Shown: positions 7,535 to 16,683 of the stretch, piece by piece | Layout: each line of letters begins with the position of its first letter | How positions within the stretch are numbered: the stretch's first letter is position 1 | Assembly (NCBI GenBank): GCA_010692635.1 | Contig: JAAHGL010000053.1 | Location: 1-40,576 of the forward strand | Direction of reading: 5' to 3' | DNA from: Symploca sp. SIO2C1 | GTDB taxonomy: Bacteria > Cyanobacteriota > Cyanobacteriia > Cyanobacteriales > Coleofasciculaceae | Length of the DNA: 40,576 nucleotides | Notes under the pieces: model-generated | The model's database searches: none | What the model was told of the DNA's origin: nothing | What the model saw: the letters and a program-made list of their open reading frames with translations, nothing else | Made by a program: the position numbers and the translations under genes

Positions 7535-7565
7535 ATGATTGCGTGAGAGTGAATCACGCAATCAT
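7535..7565 (-). terminator. Perfect 12-bp hairpin between reb genes
   Basis: ATGATTGCGTGA (7535-7546) and TCACGCAATCAT (7554-7565) form a perfect stem with a 7-base loop. It lies in the 291-base gap between the first reb gene and the rest. On the - strand it is followed by AATTTAAC rather than a clean U-run, so it could be a partial terminator or an mRNA end stabiliser. Confidence 0.55.
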
Positions 7566-7705
7566 TTTAGGTAAGAATGGAACTAAATTAGGCTAAACAA
7601 GAAACTGAAACTCATGATAATTCCTAGCTTAGGATCGGAAACTTCTCCTTGAGGTCAGTACCATTCATTTCAGAAACGAGTATGACTAATTATTTATTAT
7701 TTATC

Positions 7706-8035
7706 CTACTTACCGGCAGCCTGGGTAGCAGCTTTTAGAGCGACAATAGCATCTCCAAGATCAGCCCTGGTTCCCTTGTCAGCTGCTGAACCAATAATTG
7801 CGGTATCAACAGAGTAAAGTAAGCTAACACCTTGGGTTGTTGTTGCCTGGTGAATGATGTTAGACTGCTGTTGAGCCATAACTGCATTCTGAGCAGACAA
7901 ACTCAGGGATTGAGAGATGGTTTGGTAGAGGTTACTCAACGACATCGCTGGGGAGTCACCCAAAACTTTGACGTTTGCTTGAGTAACCGCATCAGTAATG
8001 AGTGGACTTACTCCTTTTCCTGCTGTCTCTGACAT
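7706..8035 (-). CDS. RebB family R-body protein (canonical form)
   Basis: This is the most typical Reb protein of the cluster, at 109 residues. It contains ITDAVTQANVKVLGDSPAMS, LSNLYQTISQSLSLSAQNAV, then the QQQ..I.QA.TT.GV..LYS.DTA stretch that closes the RebB domain, and an Ala-rich tail. A good ribosome binding site (AGGAG) lies just upstream of the ATG. It is first in the direction of transcription, followed by a strong hairpin, and may be the most abundant subunit. RebB is one of the structural proteins of the Caedibacter R-body, a pH-responsive ribbon. In a cyanobacterium the biological role is unknown. Confidence 0.88.
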   Translation of the reverse strand: MSETAGKGVSPLITDAVTQANVKVLGDSPAMSLSNLYQTISQSLSLSAQNAVMAQQQSNIIHQATTTQGVSLLYSVDTAIIGSAADKGTRADLGDAIVALKAATQAAGK

Positions 8036-8309
8036 AATTTTCTCCTAATCAAGGAAGATTGTGTTCAATAGGACAAACGAAGCTAGTTAAAAGATGACTG
8101 GGCATAGATCAGTTCTTTGATACTTAACCGACTTATGTAAGTCATCCTCTTTGCTGCTTTATTTACCTGTCTGAATAAATAACGAACGAAGCAAGGTATT
8201 TGTGAATTTTTCGACTTAATCAAAATTTTTATTTGTCATTTGTCATTTGTCCTTGGTGGGAAGGCTCTGAAGGGGTGACAAGCGACTTAAAAACTTGAAA
8301 AGTCCAGCA

Positions 8310-9119
8310 TCAGTTCCCCAACTCTTGAGAACGTCGGTAAGCGGCTTGCACTGCTTCAATTAAAGCTGAACGGAAGGCAGCCTTTTCTAAGTGAGCGACT
8401 CCTGCAATAGTAGTACCACCAGGACTAGTAACACGATCTTTGAGTTGGGCTGGGTGTAATTCTGATTGCTGCAATAGCTGGGCTGTCCCTAACACTGTAC
8501 CAAGAGCCAGTTTAGATGCGATCGCTCTTGGTAGTCCTGCTGCTACACCTCCATCGGCAAGAGCTTCAATCATAACAGCTACATAGGCTGGTCCGGAGCC
8601 TGATAAACCAGTTACCGCATCCATTAAGTGCTCCGGTACTTCTACTACCTCGCCCACTGCTCCAAAGATCTTCTTTGCCAATTCCATATGGTTGGGTTGG
8701 GCAGTTTTACCTGGTGCAATTGCTGTAATTCCTGCTCCTACTGTTGCGGGAGTATTGGGCATTGCTCTAATTACTGGCTGATGCTTAAAAGCTGCTTCCA
8801 ATTTCTCCAAAGGGACACCTGCTAAGATCGACACTACCACTGGCAGGTTTCCTCGTTCAACGTTACTTTCACCAACCTGTGCCAACTCTGCTGCTACAAT
8901 TTCCAAAACCTGAGGTTTAATCGCCAATAACAATACCTCCGATGCTGCCGCAGCTGCCCGGTTATCCGATGTGACTTTGACACCGTATTTTTCTGCCAAA
9001 AACTCTCGTCTTGTTACTTGGGGCTCACTAATTAAGACAGTATCAGGGTGATAAAGCTTGCGAGCAATCAGGCGGGATAATAGAGCTTCTCCCATTACTC
9101 CACCACCAATTAGGCTCAA
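8310..9119 (-). CDS. proC: Pyrroline-5-carboxylate reductase
   Basis: ProC performs the last step of proline synthesis, reducing 1-pyrroline-5-carboxylate with NAD(P)H. The N-terminal Rossmann motif is SLIGGGVMGEALLSRLIARK. AMPNTPATVGAG (about 120-131) and the C-terminal LSGSGPAYVAVMIEALADG and DRVTSPGGTTIAG signatures are all present. Length (269) is normal. The first codon given, TTG 9119, lacks a nearby ribosome binding site. An in-frame CTG at 9131 has AAGGAG seven bases upstream and would add four residues (xTSKLSLIGGG), matching the usual ProC N-terminus better, so translation may begin there. It follows sepF in the usual cyanobacterial order, separated by a repeat-filled gap. Confidence 0.95.
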   Translation of the reverse strand: MSLIGGGVMGEALLSRLIARKLYHPDTVLISEPQVTRREFLAEKYGVKVTSDNRAAAAASEVLLLAIKPQVLEIVAAELAQVGESNVERGNLPVVVSILAGVPLEKLEAAFKHQPVIRAMPNTPATVGAGITAIAPGKTAQPNHMELAKKIFGAVGEVVEVPEHLMDAVTGLSGSGPAYVAVMIEALADGGVAAGLPRAIASKLALGTVLGTAQLLQQSELHPAQLKDRVTSPGGTTIAGVAHLEKAAFRSALIEAVQAAYRRSQELGN

Positions 9120-9454
9120 CTTGCTAGTCAGCTTACTACTCCTTATCTTTGCAGGGGATTGGATTGTGATAAACTCCTACACTTATCTCTTGGTAAGTGG
9201 TGGATCCCCCTCCCGTCCCCCTTAATAAGGGGGAAGCCAGAGGATGCTTTGCTCTTGGTTCGATGGGGAAGCCAGAGGATGCTTCGCTTTTTATTCCACG
9301 GGGGACTTTGAGTCCGGGCTCCCCCTCCAATTGGGGGCTGGGGGGCTTCAATAACCTTTGTATTGTTGCAAATATTTCCAATTGTTAATTTCGCCACCAG
9401 CATCCGCTTCGCGCTTCATACCCTACAGCAGGTACATTCTTTCCCAGAAACCGC
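9120..9454. repeat. Repeat-derived DNA between sepF and proC
   Basis: No credible gene is seen. The stretch contains CCCCCTCCCGTCCCCCTTAA followed by its own complement (AAGGGGGA), a direct repeat of GGGGAAGCCAGAGGATGCTT (about 9230 and 9264), and CTCCCCCTCCAATTGGGGGC. These G/C-run words look like dispersed cyanobacterial repeats. Open frames on both strands here are repeat artefacts. Confidence 0.7.
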
Positions 9455-10042
9455 CTACTGAGCTATCCGCTCTTGTTCAGATGCCCAAGCGGGAGTAGGA
9501 ACTGATATCGGCTCGTTCCTCTGGGGTGAAGGTACTTCGTGAATAACACCAGACTGAGTGCTTACCTGAACACAGCTAGGTGTAAATAAGAAGATACTTT
9601 CTCCGATTCTCTCCTGATGACCATCAATCGCGTAAGTACCGCCTGCAACAAAGTCTACAGCTCTTTGTGCTTGGTCTGGATCCATAATTGTCAGGTTTAA
9701 AACCACTGACTTACGCTCTCGTAGTGCCTGAATTACCTGGGGCATTTCTTCAAAAGAACGGGGCTCAATCACAGCTACTTCGGAAATGCCATTAACAGCT
9801 CCAGGCATACCAATTACATTATTCATAGAAGTCCCTCCTATCCCTACTTCTGAGCCTATGTTTGACCGTTCTCTGGTACGACGCCGCATGGGGCGCTCTT
9901 CTTCCATAGGCGCTTGGATTGGCTGCTCTTGCTGGTAAAGATTTTGGTAGGCGTCTGGCTCCATCTCGTCGTACTCATATTCGTAGTCTGCTTGCTCATT
10001 GAGACCAACAAAATCTCGTAGCTTGTTAAAAATGTTGCTCAT
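9455..10042 (-). CDS. sepF: Cell division protein SepF
   Basis: SepF (YlmF/Cdv2) binds FtsZ and helps assemble the division ring. The N-terminus [16 protein letters not shown] is the membrane-anchoring amphipathic helix. A variable acidic linker follows (about 16-70), then the SepF domain, residues about 75-180: [40 protein letters not shown] and [20 protein letters not shown]. Length (195) is normal for cyanobacteria. It lies between pipX and proC, as in the conserved cyanobacterial cluster, except that pipY is not present upstream. Confidence 0.95.
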   Translation of the reverse strand: MSNIFNKLRDFVGLNEQADYEYEYDEMEPDAYQNLYQQEQPIQAPMEEERPMRRRTRERSNIGSEVGIGGTSMNNVIGMPGAVNGISEVAVIEPRSFEEMPQVIQALRERKSVVLNLTIMDPDQAQRAVDFVAGGTYAIDGHQERIGESIFLFTPSCVQVSTQSGVIHEVPSPQRNEPISVPTPAWASEQERIAQ

Positions 10043-10313
10043 AGTTAGTTAACTCTCCATCACAACTTCATTTTGACCTTAAACACCCAACTATTGGTAG
10101 TCTGCGATACATTACCCTCAAACAAGGGTTTTTTAGGAAGCAGACAACAATAATGGCAACTGGTTCACTTACCAATCATCTTACCTAAGACTAATCAATC
10201 CTCGATCTTTCAAAATCAAGCCAGAATTATACATCAGCATAGTTACGTTGAATATATTACCGCTACATAAGACTATAGTGCAGGTGTCTCAATTAAGATT
10301 TAGCTGTGTGCTC
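10043..10313. other. Gap between pipX and sepF where pipY would be expected
   Basis: These 271 bases contain no reading frame resembling the YggS/PipY PLP-binding protein (about 220 residues) that usually sits between pipX and sepF. A weak hairpin followed by six T lies at about 10114-10134 (ACCCT...AGGGT). Nothing else is recognisable. Confidence 0.6.
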
Positions 10314-10586
10314 TCATTGAAAAGTTTGGCGATGGATACTCTGAAGCTGATCCAATTCAATAGATGTCCCAGTGCGACGAAGTACTCGAAGACGATTTTC
10401 GACTAACATACGAGCATCCGAACGAGTGATCGGTTCAAAATTAAGACCAGTATTAGTCGTTGTCACCTTAAAAAATAGGCGCTGGGCATAGAGGGTGGTG
10501 AACAACTCCTGGCGCTCTTCAATCATGCAAACTCGAAAAAGCAGACCAAATGTTGGGTGATTTAGGTAAGTTTCTGTGTTCATCAA
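10314..10586 (-). CDS. pipX: PipX, PII-interacting co-activator of NtcA
   Basis: PipX swaps between the PII signal protein and the transcription factor NtcA according to nitrogen status. The 90-residue product shows the family features: YLNHPTFGLLFRVC, then LYAQRLFFKVT, FEPITRSDARMLVENRLR and a short C-terminal helix pair. The N-terminal Tudor-like domain and the C-terminal helices are complete. Start MMNTETYLNHP: the second Met may be the true start. The gene is normally followed by pipY; here sepF comes next. Confidence 0.92.
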   Translation of the reverse strand: MMNTETYLNHPTFGLLFRVCMIEERQELFTTLYAQRLFFKVTTTNTGLNFEPITRSDARMLVENRLRVLRRTGTSIELDQLQSIHRQTFQ

Positions 10587-11075
10587 AATCTATGCTGGAG
10601 ATACCAATCTCTAGGGGATTGGGAGAAGTCATATGGTCAAACACCGAGTGCAGATCTTGCTTTTTCAGCTGTACCGATCTATAGATAATAGCTTAATTCG
10701 GTCTTTACTGAGACTTTGGTTTGACATTGAACATCTTCTAGCAATCGGCTGTTTTAAGCAATTGATCGGGGTTAGTGGGTTATTGATGGCCTAAATGTCA
10801 GTGAAAATACTAATTAGGTTTTACCCAAATTCGACACCCTGAAGTGTCACACTAGGGATTTTAGGCAACAGGCAATTAAAAATTTGTCTCAATTACTGTA
10901 GCTGATGTGTAAAAAATTACCCTACATCAGAGATTGGTTTAGCTAGTTTGTGGTCAAGAGTAGTATGACTGGAGTTGCTAAGCTAATTGTTGTTGAATTT
11001 CCTCAGAGATAATCAGAGCTGATCAATCAGCAGCCTTGGGGTGAGTAGTTTAATTTAGGATAAAGACAAAATTTA
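10587..11075. other. Divergent promoter region between pipX and hisS
   Basis: These 489 bases carry no plausible gene. As pipX (-) and hisS (+) diverge from it, both promoters should be here. I see no clean NtcA palindrome or -10/-35 pair that I would defend. Confidence 0.45.
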
Positions 11076-12365
11076 ATGAGTTCAATTCAGGCTTTAAGAG
11101 GAACAAGAGATATTCTGCCGCAAGAAGTAGGTTACTGGCAGAAGCTGGAAGAGGTGGCACGACAGATTCTCAACAGAGCTGCTTATCAGGAAATTCGTCC
11201 CCCAATTTTTGAGCGGACAGAGTTGTTTGAGAGGGGTATTGGTGAAGCTACAGATATTGTAGGAAAGGAAATGTATACTTTTAATGATCGGGCGACCCCA
11301 CCCCGTTCAGTAACTCTGCGTCCAGAAGGAACAGCTGGAGTGGTAAGAGCATATATCCAAAACAGTCTCTATGCCGCTGGTGGAGTGCAACGCCTCTGGT
11401 ATACAGGACCAATGTTTCGCTATGAAAATCCCCAAGCTGGACGTCAGCGGCAATTTCACCAATTAGGGGTGGAGGTTATTGGTAGTGCCTCAGCCCGGGC
11501 AGATGTTGAGGTAATTGCGATCGCTACTGATATTCTCCAAACTTTGGGTTTACAGAATCTGCGTTTGGATCTTAACTCTGTAGGTAATCCAGAAGACAGG
11601 CGCCAATATCGGGAAGCGTTGGTAACCTATTTTACAGATTACCAGGATCAGCTAGACAAAGACTCTCAGGATCGTCTTACCCGCAATCCTATGAGAATTT
11701 TGGATAGTAAAGACAAACGGACTCAGGAAATTGCCCAGAATGCTCCTAGTATTTTGGACTACCTTGGTTCCGATTCTCAGCGCCACTTTGAACAGGTACA
11801 GCAATTATTGGGAGATTTAGGCATTACTTACCAAATTAACCCTCGCTTGGTGCGCGGTTTGGACTACTATACTCACACCGCCTTTGAAATCATCTCCGAT
11901 GATTTGGGAGCCCAAGCAACTGTTTGTGGTGGTGGTCGCTATGATGGGTTAGTGGCCCAATTGGGTAGTAATCCAACTTCTGCTGTTGGTTGGGCAATGG
12001 GCTTGGAACGCTTGATTATACTGTTGCAACAGTTAGCTGAACCACCACAGCAAGTACTAGATTTTTATGTGGTATCCCGAGGTGCAGCAGCGGAAGCTCA
12101 AGGGCTACAATTAGCTCAGAAACTGCGTCAGGCTGGGTTTGCGGTGGAACTAGACTTGAGTGGTAGTGCCTTTGGTAAGCAGTTTAAACGAGCTGACCGC
12201 AGTGGGGCAATTGGCTGCTTGGTGTTAGGAGAAGCTGAAGCTGAAGCTAAAACAGTAAATATCAAGTGGCTCAAGTCGGGAGAACAATTAGCGATCGCCC
12301 AAGCTGATTTATTGGATAAGGTGGATGATCTGCGGCGCCAAATTGCCGATAGGCTTGTACTATAG
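11076..12365 (+). CDS. hisS: Histidyl-tRNA synthetase
   Basis: HisS charges tRNA-His with histidine, a class II aminoacyl-tRNA synthetase of the cytoplasm. Residues at the start (IQALRGTRDILPQE) and PPIFERTELFERGIGEATDI give motif 1. FRYENPQAGRQRQFHQLGVE is motif 2. LVRGLDYYTHTAFEI is the histidine-binding HisA signature, and SAVGWAMGLERLI is motif 3. The C-terminal anticodon-binding domain (about 330-425) is complete. Length 429 is typical. It appears monocistronic, with repeats on the 3' side. Confidence 0.97.
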   Translation: MSSIQALRGTRDILPQEVGYWQKLEEVARQILNRAAYQEIRPPIFERTELFERGIGEATDIVGKEMYTFNDRATPPRSVTLRPEGTAGVVRAYIQNSLYAAGGVQRLWYTGPMFRYENPQAGRQRQFHQLGVEVIGSASARADVEVIAIATDILQTLGLQNLRLDLNSVGNPEDRRQYREALVTYFTDYQDQLDKDSQDRLTRNPMRILDSKDKRTQEIAQNAPSILDYLGSDSQRHFEQVQQLLGDLGITYQINPRLVRGLDYYTHTAFEIISDDLGAQATVCGGGRYDGLVAQLGSNPTSAVGWAMGLERLIILLQQLAEPPQQVLDFYVVSRGAAAEAQGLQLAQKLRQAGFAVELDLSGSAFGKQFKRADRSGAIGCLVLGEAEAEAKTVNIKWLKSGEQLAIAQADLLDKVDDLRRQIADRLVL

Positions 12366-12752
12366 CGTTTTTCATTTGGATAAGAATACAGCAATTTTTT
12401 CAAAGTACTTGACAAATGGTACACTACCTTAACTTGTTACCAATGCCATTACCTAACACCTACCACCTAATACCTAACACCTAATGATCCCTTCTCTATT
12501 CGGTCTTCGTTGATGCACAATTGAACATATTCAACAATTGATAATGAACAATGGATAATGGATAATTACCTCTCTCTAAAAGAAGAGGATTGACAATCAG
12601 GGAAATATTTTCCTTTTTATTTTCTTCATCAATGAAGAGGTCTTAGACCAAATTAACCAATTATCAATTATCCATTATCCATTATCCATTGATAAGAGCC
12701 CTCAGCACAACGCACTACCCGTAACCGTTAGATATAACCATCGCTAACAACT
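12366..12752. repeat. Repeat-rich intergenic region after hisS
   Basis: The stretch holds a run of CTAACACCTA words (about 12450-12483), then CAATGGATAATGGATAATTA (about 12549-12568). The complement of the latter appears about 90 bases later (TTATCAATTATCCATTATCC, about 12661), so a long hairpin could form. No gene is seen. Confidence 0.65.
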
Positions 12753-15700
12753 ATGGAATATTGGGAATTTTTAATACAAAAAGAAGGCGATCGCACTTGG
12801 AAGCCTGTTAAGTCGCCAAAGATTGAAATCGAACCGGGTCGTTATCGGGTGGTGGCTCACTCTAACCTTAAAAATGCTGAGGTAGAAATTTCGGTAATTC
12901 ACCAAAGCGTTGAGGAAGTACCTCCAAGACGAAGATATCAGAAGCGATCGCGCCGCACTAGTCCAGAAGGGTTAATGGTGGTGATTCCCTTCACTCAACT
13001 CAAATCTGGTATTTGGGAGCTACGGTGCTGTGGCGATATTATGTCGGAATTTCTGGGGGACTCCTGGCAGGAATCGATTCAACTGCAAGTTGTAAATGCT
13101 TCTGAAACAGTTCTCCCCCAGACTCAACCAAAATCATCATTAGTGGATTCTATTCTCAAGGGTGTTCCAGCAGATTTGAGGGAAAATACTCCTATTGGTT
13201 CTGGATTAGAACCGATGGTAGCAACAACTCAAGCAAAAACTGAAGATACTTCTGAGATACCCCTAGTAGCTACTTCAGAGTCACAGCCAGTAGTTGTTTC
13301 CAAGAAACAAGGGAGCAGGGAGCAGGGAGCAGGGAACAGGGAACAGGGAACAGGGAGCAAGGAGCAGAGCCCACCCCGAAACCAACCCACCCCTAACCCC
13401 TCCCAAGAGGGGAATAGGAGTCGAGCAGCGAGTGTTTCTTCTATTCCTAGCGAGCGGTGTGCTGCCAGTGAGGCGACTTCTGAGAAACCCTTACCAGAAA
13501 CAGCAGCTGTTCAGAAGCCAGAAAGTTCCGTGAAGAACCAGGCAGAATTGACTTCACCAGTTTCCCAAGAAGTATTCCAACAGGAAAATAATGGAACTAC
13601 CGAAAATGGGCAAGATGCCCAGACTACCACTTTACAACAATGGGATTTCCCCATTGCCAATCCTATCTTGGAGCAATCTCTACAGACTCTTGAACAAATC
13701 ATGGAGCAAGTGCTTGAACCAGTCTTGGATGAGTTTGAGCAATCTGAGTCTATAGAACAGCAGCCGTTAGCTGAGCCAACGCAGATACCAGCAACAGCGG
13801 CAGATGAAGTCTCAAAGACAATTGCTAATCGGCTGGGGTTAATAATCACTCTTGATGAAGAGGCATTAGTAGCACAGCGGGAAGAATCTTTAGCCGTTGT
13901 TGGACAACTGGATGTCTTAAACCCTCATCAGCTTGAGGATAGGGAGAATCAGAGAGCTTGGGAGGAAATTTTCCCAGGTATACTATGCTACGAACTACGG
14001 AATCCTCAAACCTCAAAAGTACTGGTCAAAATTCAACATCCCTTATCAGAACAAGCACCACCTTTGACTTTTAGCCAGGAGTTGGAGCTTCCTTCAAATT
14101 GTAATACTCGTCTACTGGTAGGAAAAGTTACCTTTTACGGTTCAAACTCCCAAGCTTTGGTAAGTCAGTCTTTTACTGTTACCGCAGATTTAGATGATGT
14201 ACTAGGCTCGATTTTGCTGGGAGGCAAGACAATGCCTGTGGAGACAATGATGGCAGTAGCTAACCATTTGACTACCTCCCAAGAGCATCAGCAACAATCA
14301 ACTGTATCAGCCTCAGTACCATTGAATGAAGCTTTGCTCGATTTAGTAGATGCTCCCCCAACTATTCAACCTCGCACCTGGGAGCGCTCATCCAGCAATC
14401 CTTTACCTCCGCAAATTCATCAAAGGGATTCATCCCAAAAATCTTCAAAATCTCTTGATTTACCTAACTTTCCTAAATTGAGCTCCGTATGCAATGGAGA
14501 ATCGGATACTTCTGAGGTAATATCCAGTCAGCTTTCACCCAGTATTCTGGCATCCCTACCACTGACATTATCAACTGTGGTGAGCCAACCTGAAGAAGTT
14601 GAGCTCAAGCAGGAAGATTCTGAGTATCAAAACTCTGGCAACGAACAGTTGCAACCAGAAGTACCAGTTAACCTTGTTGATAACCTTTCCCTTAATCAAC
14701 AGCCAGAGGATCAGGAGGAAGAAACTGCGGATTTAGAACAGTCCCTAGAAGGGATTCAGTCCCCAGATACTACGGTACAGGAAGACAGTGTAACCGTAGG
14801 AGATACTTCAGCTAATGTTTTGGAAGCAAGGGAATTATCAGAATTTTCCAGCAACTCCGATAGTGTTACTAGTAGCGATGTCAGGATATCTCCTGAAACT
14901 GTTACTGAAGTGGGAGAAGTTCCCAAAGCTTCTGTAGCTGATACTCAGCTTAGGGATTCCGACTCCATAGGGGAAGCAGATTCTGCGGAACTGGAGATGC
15001 CATCAGCCGAAGAGCAAACTCCTCAGGCGAGTGCCGATGAAACTAATCACATCGAAAATGACTTCCAAGCCTTAAACTTACAAGACCGTTTTTGGTCGCG
15101 ACTAAATTCTCTAGTAACTGATGCTGATTCGTCAACATCCCTAGAATCAGATTTATCTGCTGTTAGTAAGACAACAGAGATAGAAAAACTCCGACACAAA
15201 CTCAACTCTAATGGGGTTAACCTTCAGCAGGCTGGAGTTCAAGAACAGTTACTTACACAAGAGCAACTAGAATTTACAGAACAGCTGCCTCCTGAGACAG
15301 TTATGGCTGATTTTGATGAATCTCTGTGGGAAGGTACTGAAGATTTCGGTGGTGAAGTTGATACAGCCAACTCATCTTTTGTTCGCCTTGCCAATACCAA
15401 CTGGGTTAATCAAGAAATTGTCGTAGAAGAAGAGCTAGTAGCATCACCACCAAAAACCTTCAATGGTGATGCTTCTGGAATAGTTAACCAGGAACAGCTG
15501 AAGAACCAATCAGCACCAGAGATTAATTACCCTGCCGCATCAGATGTATCTATACCAGCACCGAAACTCTTTATTTCCACCAGTGAACTTGGTGCAGGAG
15601 AACCAGTAACTGTCCGCATTAAATTACCCCCTCACCCATCTCGTCTTTATGTCAAGCTGTGGATTAAAGACCGACAAAGTCGCTCTATACTAGATGGCCC

Positions 15701-15908
15701 TCGTTCTTTTGTGGATTTTTTACCCAATGCCTCAGGAGAGCTAGAAGAACTAACCCAGTTGATTGTCCCTTTTGGTACTGTAGAAATTCGGTTTGAAGCG
15801 ATCGCAATTGATATGTACAGCCAGCGAGAGAGCCACAAGGTAGCAGTTGACTGTAAGGTAGTTTCTCCTGACTTACCCAGCATTTCTCTAGAGGAGTTTG
15901 AAACTTGA
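12753..15908 (+). CDS. Large acidic cyanobacterial protein with conserved ends
   Basis: This 1051-residue protein is not assigned a function. The N-terminus (about 1-110; WEFLIQKEGDRTWKPV..., then LMVVIPFTQLKSGIWELRC) and the C-terminus (about 940-1040; LYVKLWIKDRQSRSILDGPR, then PFGTVEIRFEAIAIDMYSQR) look like beta-sandwich domains. A further folded segment lies near 405-490 (EEIFPGILCYELRNPQTSKV). The long middle is Ser/Thr/Glu/Gln-rich and probably disordered. No signal peptide or transmembrane helix is seen. Residues about 183-246 (DNA 13301-13488) are not protein-like. They translate a dispersed repeat (GSREQGAGNREQGTG-type), inserted without breaking the frame. Known cyanobacterial homologues, as I recall, share the ends, but I cannot name a role. 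Confidence 0.75.
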   Translation: MEYWEFLIQKEGDRTWKPVKSPKIEIEPGRYRVVAHSNLKNAEVEISVIHQSVEEVPPRRRYQKRSRRTSPEGLMVVIPFTQLKSGIWELRCCGDIMSEFLGDSWQESIQLQVVNASETVLPQTQPKSSLVDSILKGVPADLRENTPIGSGLEPMVATTQAKTEDTSEIPLVATSESQPVVVSKKQGSREQGAGNREQGTGSKEQSPPRNQPTPNPSQEGNRSRAASVSSIPSERCAASEATSEKPLPETAAVQKPESSVKNQAELTSPVSQEVFQQENNGTTENGQDAQTTTLQQWDFPIANPILEQSLQTLEQIMEQVLEPVLDEFEQSESIEQQPLAEPTQIPATAADEVSKTIANRLGLIITLDEEALVAQREESLAVVGQLDVLNPHQLEDRENQRAWEEIFPGILCYELRNPQTSKVLVKIQHPLSEQAPPLTFSQELELPSNCNTRLLVGKVTFYGSNSQALVSQSFTVTADLDDVLGSILLGGKTMPVETMMAVANHLTTSQEHQQQSTVSASVPLNEALLDLVDAPPTIQPRTWERSSSNPLPPQIHQRDSSQKSSKSLDLPNFPKLSSVCNGESDTSEVISSQLSPSILASLPLTLSTVVSQPEEVELKQEDSEYQNSGNEQLQPEVPVNLVDNLSLNQQPEDQEEETADLEQSLEGIQSPDTTVQEDSVTVGDTSANVLEARELSEFSSNSDSVTSSDVRISPETVTEVGEVPKASVADTQLRDSDSIGEADSAELEMPSAEEQTPQASADETNHIENDFQALNLQDRFWSRLNSLVTDADSSTSLESDLSAVSKTTEIEKLRHKLNSNGVNLQQAGVQEQLLTQEQLEFTEQLPPETVMADFDESLWEGTEDFGGEVDTANSSFVRLANTNWVNQEIVVEEELVASPPKTFNGDASGIVNQEQLKNQSAPEINYPAASDVSIPAPKLFISTSELGAGEPVTVRIKLPPHPSRLYVKLWIKDRQSRSILDGPRSFVDFLPNASGELEELTQLIVPFGTVEIRFEAIAIDMYSQRESHKVAVDCKVVSPDLPSISLEEFET
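13301..13488. repeat. Dispersed repeat inserted in a coding sequence
   Basis: It starts CAAGAAACAAGGG, runs through GGGAGCAGGGAGCAGGGAAC tandem units, then ends with TGTTTCTTCTATTCCTAGCG, a GTGCTGCCAGTGAGG core and GAGAAAC. The intergenic copy at 23789-23906 has the same order: CAAGAAACAAGG, purine tandem units, TGTTTCTTTCATTCGTAGCG, GCGCCGCCAGTGGGG, GAGAAAC. Confidence 0.75.
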
Positions 15909-16266
15909 AGCTGTTATGAATCAACAGTAGGAGCGCACCGATGTGCATTGGTGTCAACTTTGAAAAAAAGTACGAATTTAGCCTATCCTGCACTGCCTAC
16001 ATCACCTCGCGTACCCGTATAGTAATCAGGCAAACTGTAGGGTGGGGGTGAAGAAGTTGTGCGTGGGATTTCAATTCTCCGCGTCCCCGCATCCCCACCA
16101 GATACTTCAGTTCACTACAGTTGGAGATGAGAAATATATTGGTTGTGATCATCTTTATTTTTGGCTATTATTATTTAATAATGGGATAGGTGTACATCTG
16201 TAAAGTATGAACTGCTACAGCTGACCTCAGAATATCTATTTATGGCTCTAATAATGCAGTTGATTT
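15909..16266. other. Intergenic region before xisH
   Basis: No credible gene in 358 bases. A G/C-rich patch (about 16035-16105) carries TAGGGTGGGGGTGAAG and CGCGTCCCCGCATCCCCACC, partly complementary and repeat-like. The xisH promoter should lie in the AT-rich part after 16130. Confidence 0.45.
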
Positions 16267-16683
16267 ATGCCAGCTAAAGATTTATTTCACAATACAGTTA
16301 GGACAGCTCTTGAAAAAGATGGATGGATAATTACTAACGAAAATTTATTCATTAAAATTGATAAGATTGAATTTTATATAGACTTAGCAGCAGAAAGAGT
16401 CTTGGCTGCCGAGAAAGCTGGTCAAAAGATAGCTGTAGAGGTAAAGTCTTTCATAGGAGTATCTGTATTAACTGAGTTCCACACAGCCCTTGGTCAATTT
16501 CTCAATTATCGCTCTGCCCTAAGAAAGCAGCAACCGGAGCGGATGTTATATTTAGCAGTATCTTTTGATATTTATGATGATTTTTTTACAAGTAGTTTTA
16601 TTCAAGAGGTTATAGCAGAGCACAAACTAAGACTATTAATTTTTGACCCCAATATAGAGAAGATTGTTTTATGGAAAAGCTAA
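16267..16683 (+). CDS. xisH: XisH family protein
   Basis: In Anabaena XisH was identified as one of the factors controlling excision of the fdxN element, but it is widespread outside that context. The 138 residues begin MPAKDLFHNTVRTALEKDGW, typical of the family. The segment FYIDLAAERVL...QKIAVEVKSF has the Asp...Glu-x-Lys arrangement of a PD-(D/E)XK nuclease fold. It overlaps xisI by 13 bases, so the two are translationally coupled. No fdxN-type element or excisase is nearby, so an excision role here is doubtful. A defence or toxin-like function has been suggested for such pairs only by association. Confidence 0.93.
   Translation: MPAKDLFHNTVRTALEKDGWIITNENLFIKIDKIEFYIDLAAERVLAAEKAGQKIAVEVKSFIGVSVLTEFHTALGQFLNYRSALRKQQPERMLYLAVSFDIYDDFFTSSFIQEVIAEHKLRLLIFDPNIEKIVLWKS

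Noticed and set aside
9136-9403. Overlapping open frames of 81-86 residues on the - strand and 63 on the +
   Set aside because: All are translations of G/C-run dispersed repeats between sepF and proC; no protein-like composition.
10114-10134. Terminator-like hairpin ACCCT...AGGGT plus six T
   Set aside because: It points along the + strand, where no gene precedes it, and the stem is only 5 bases.
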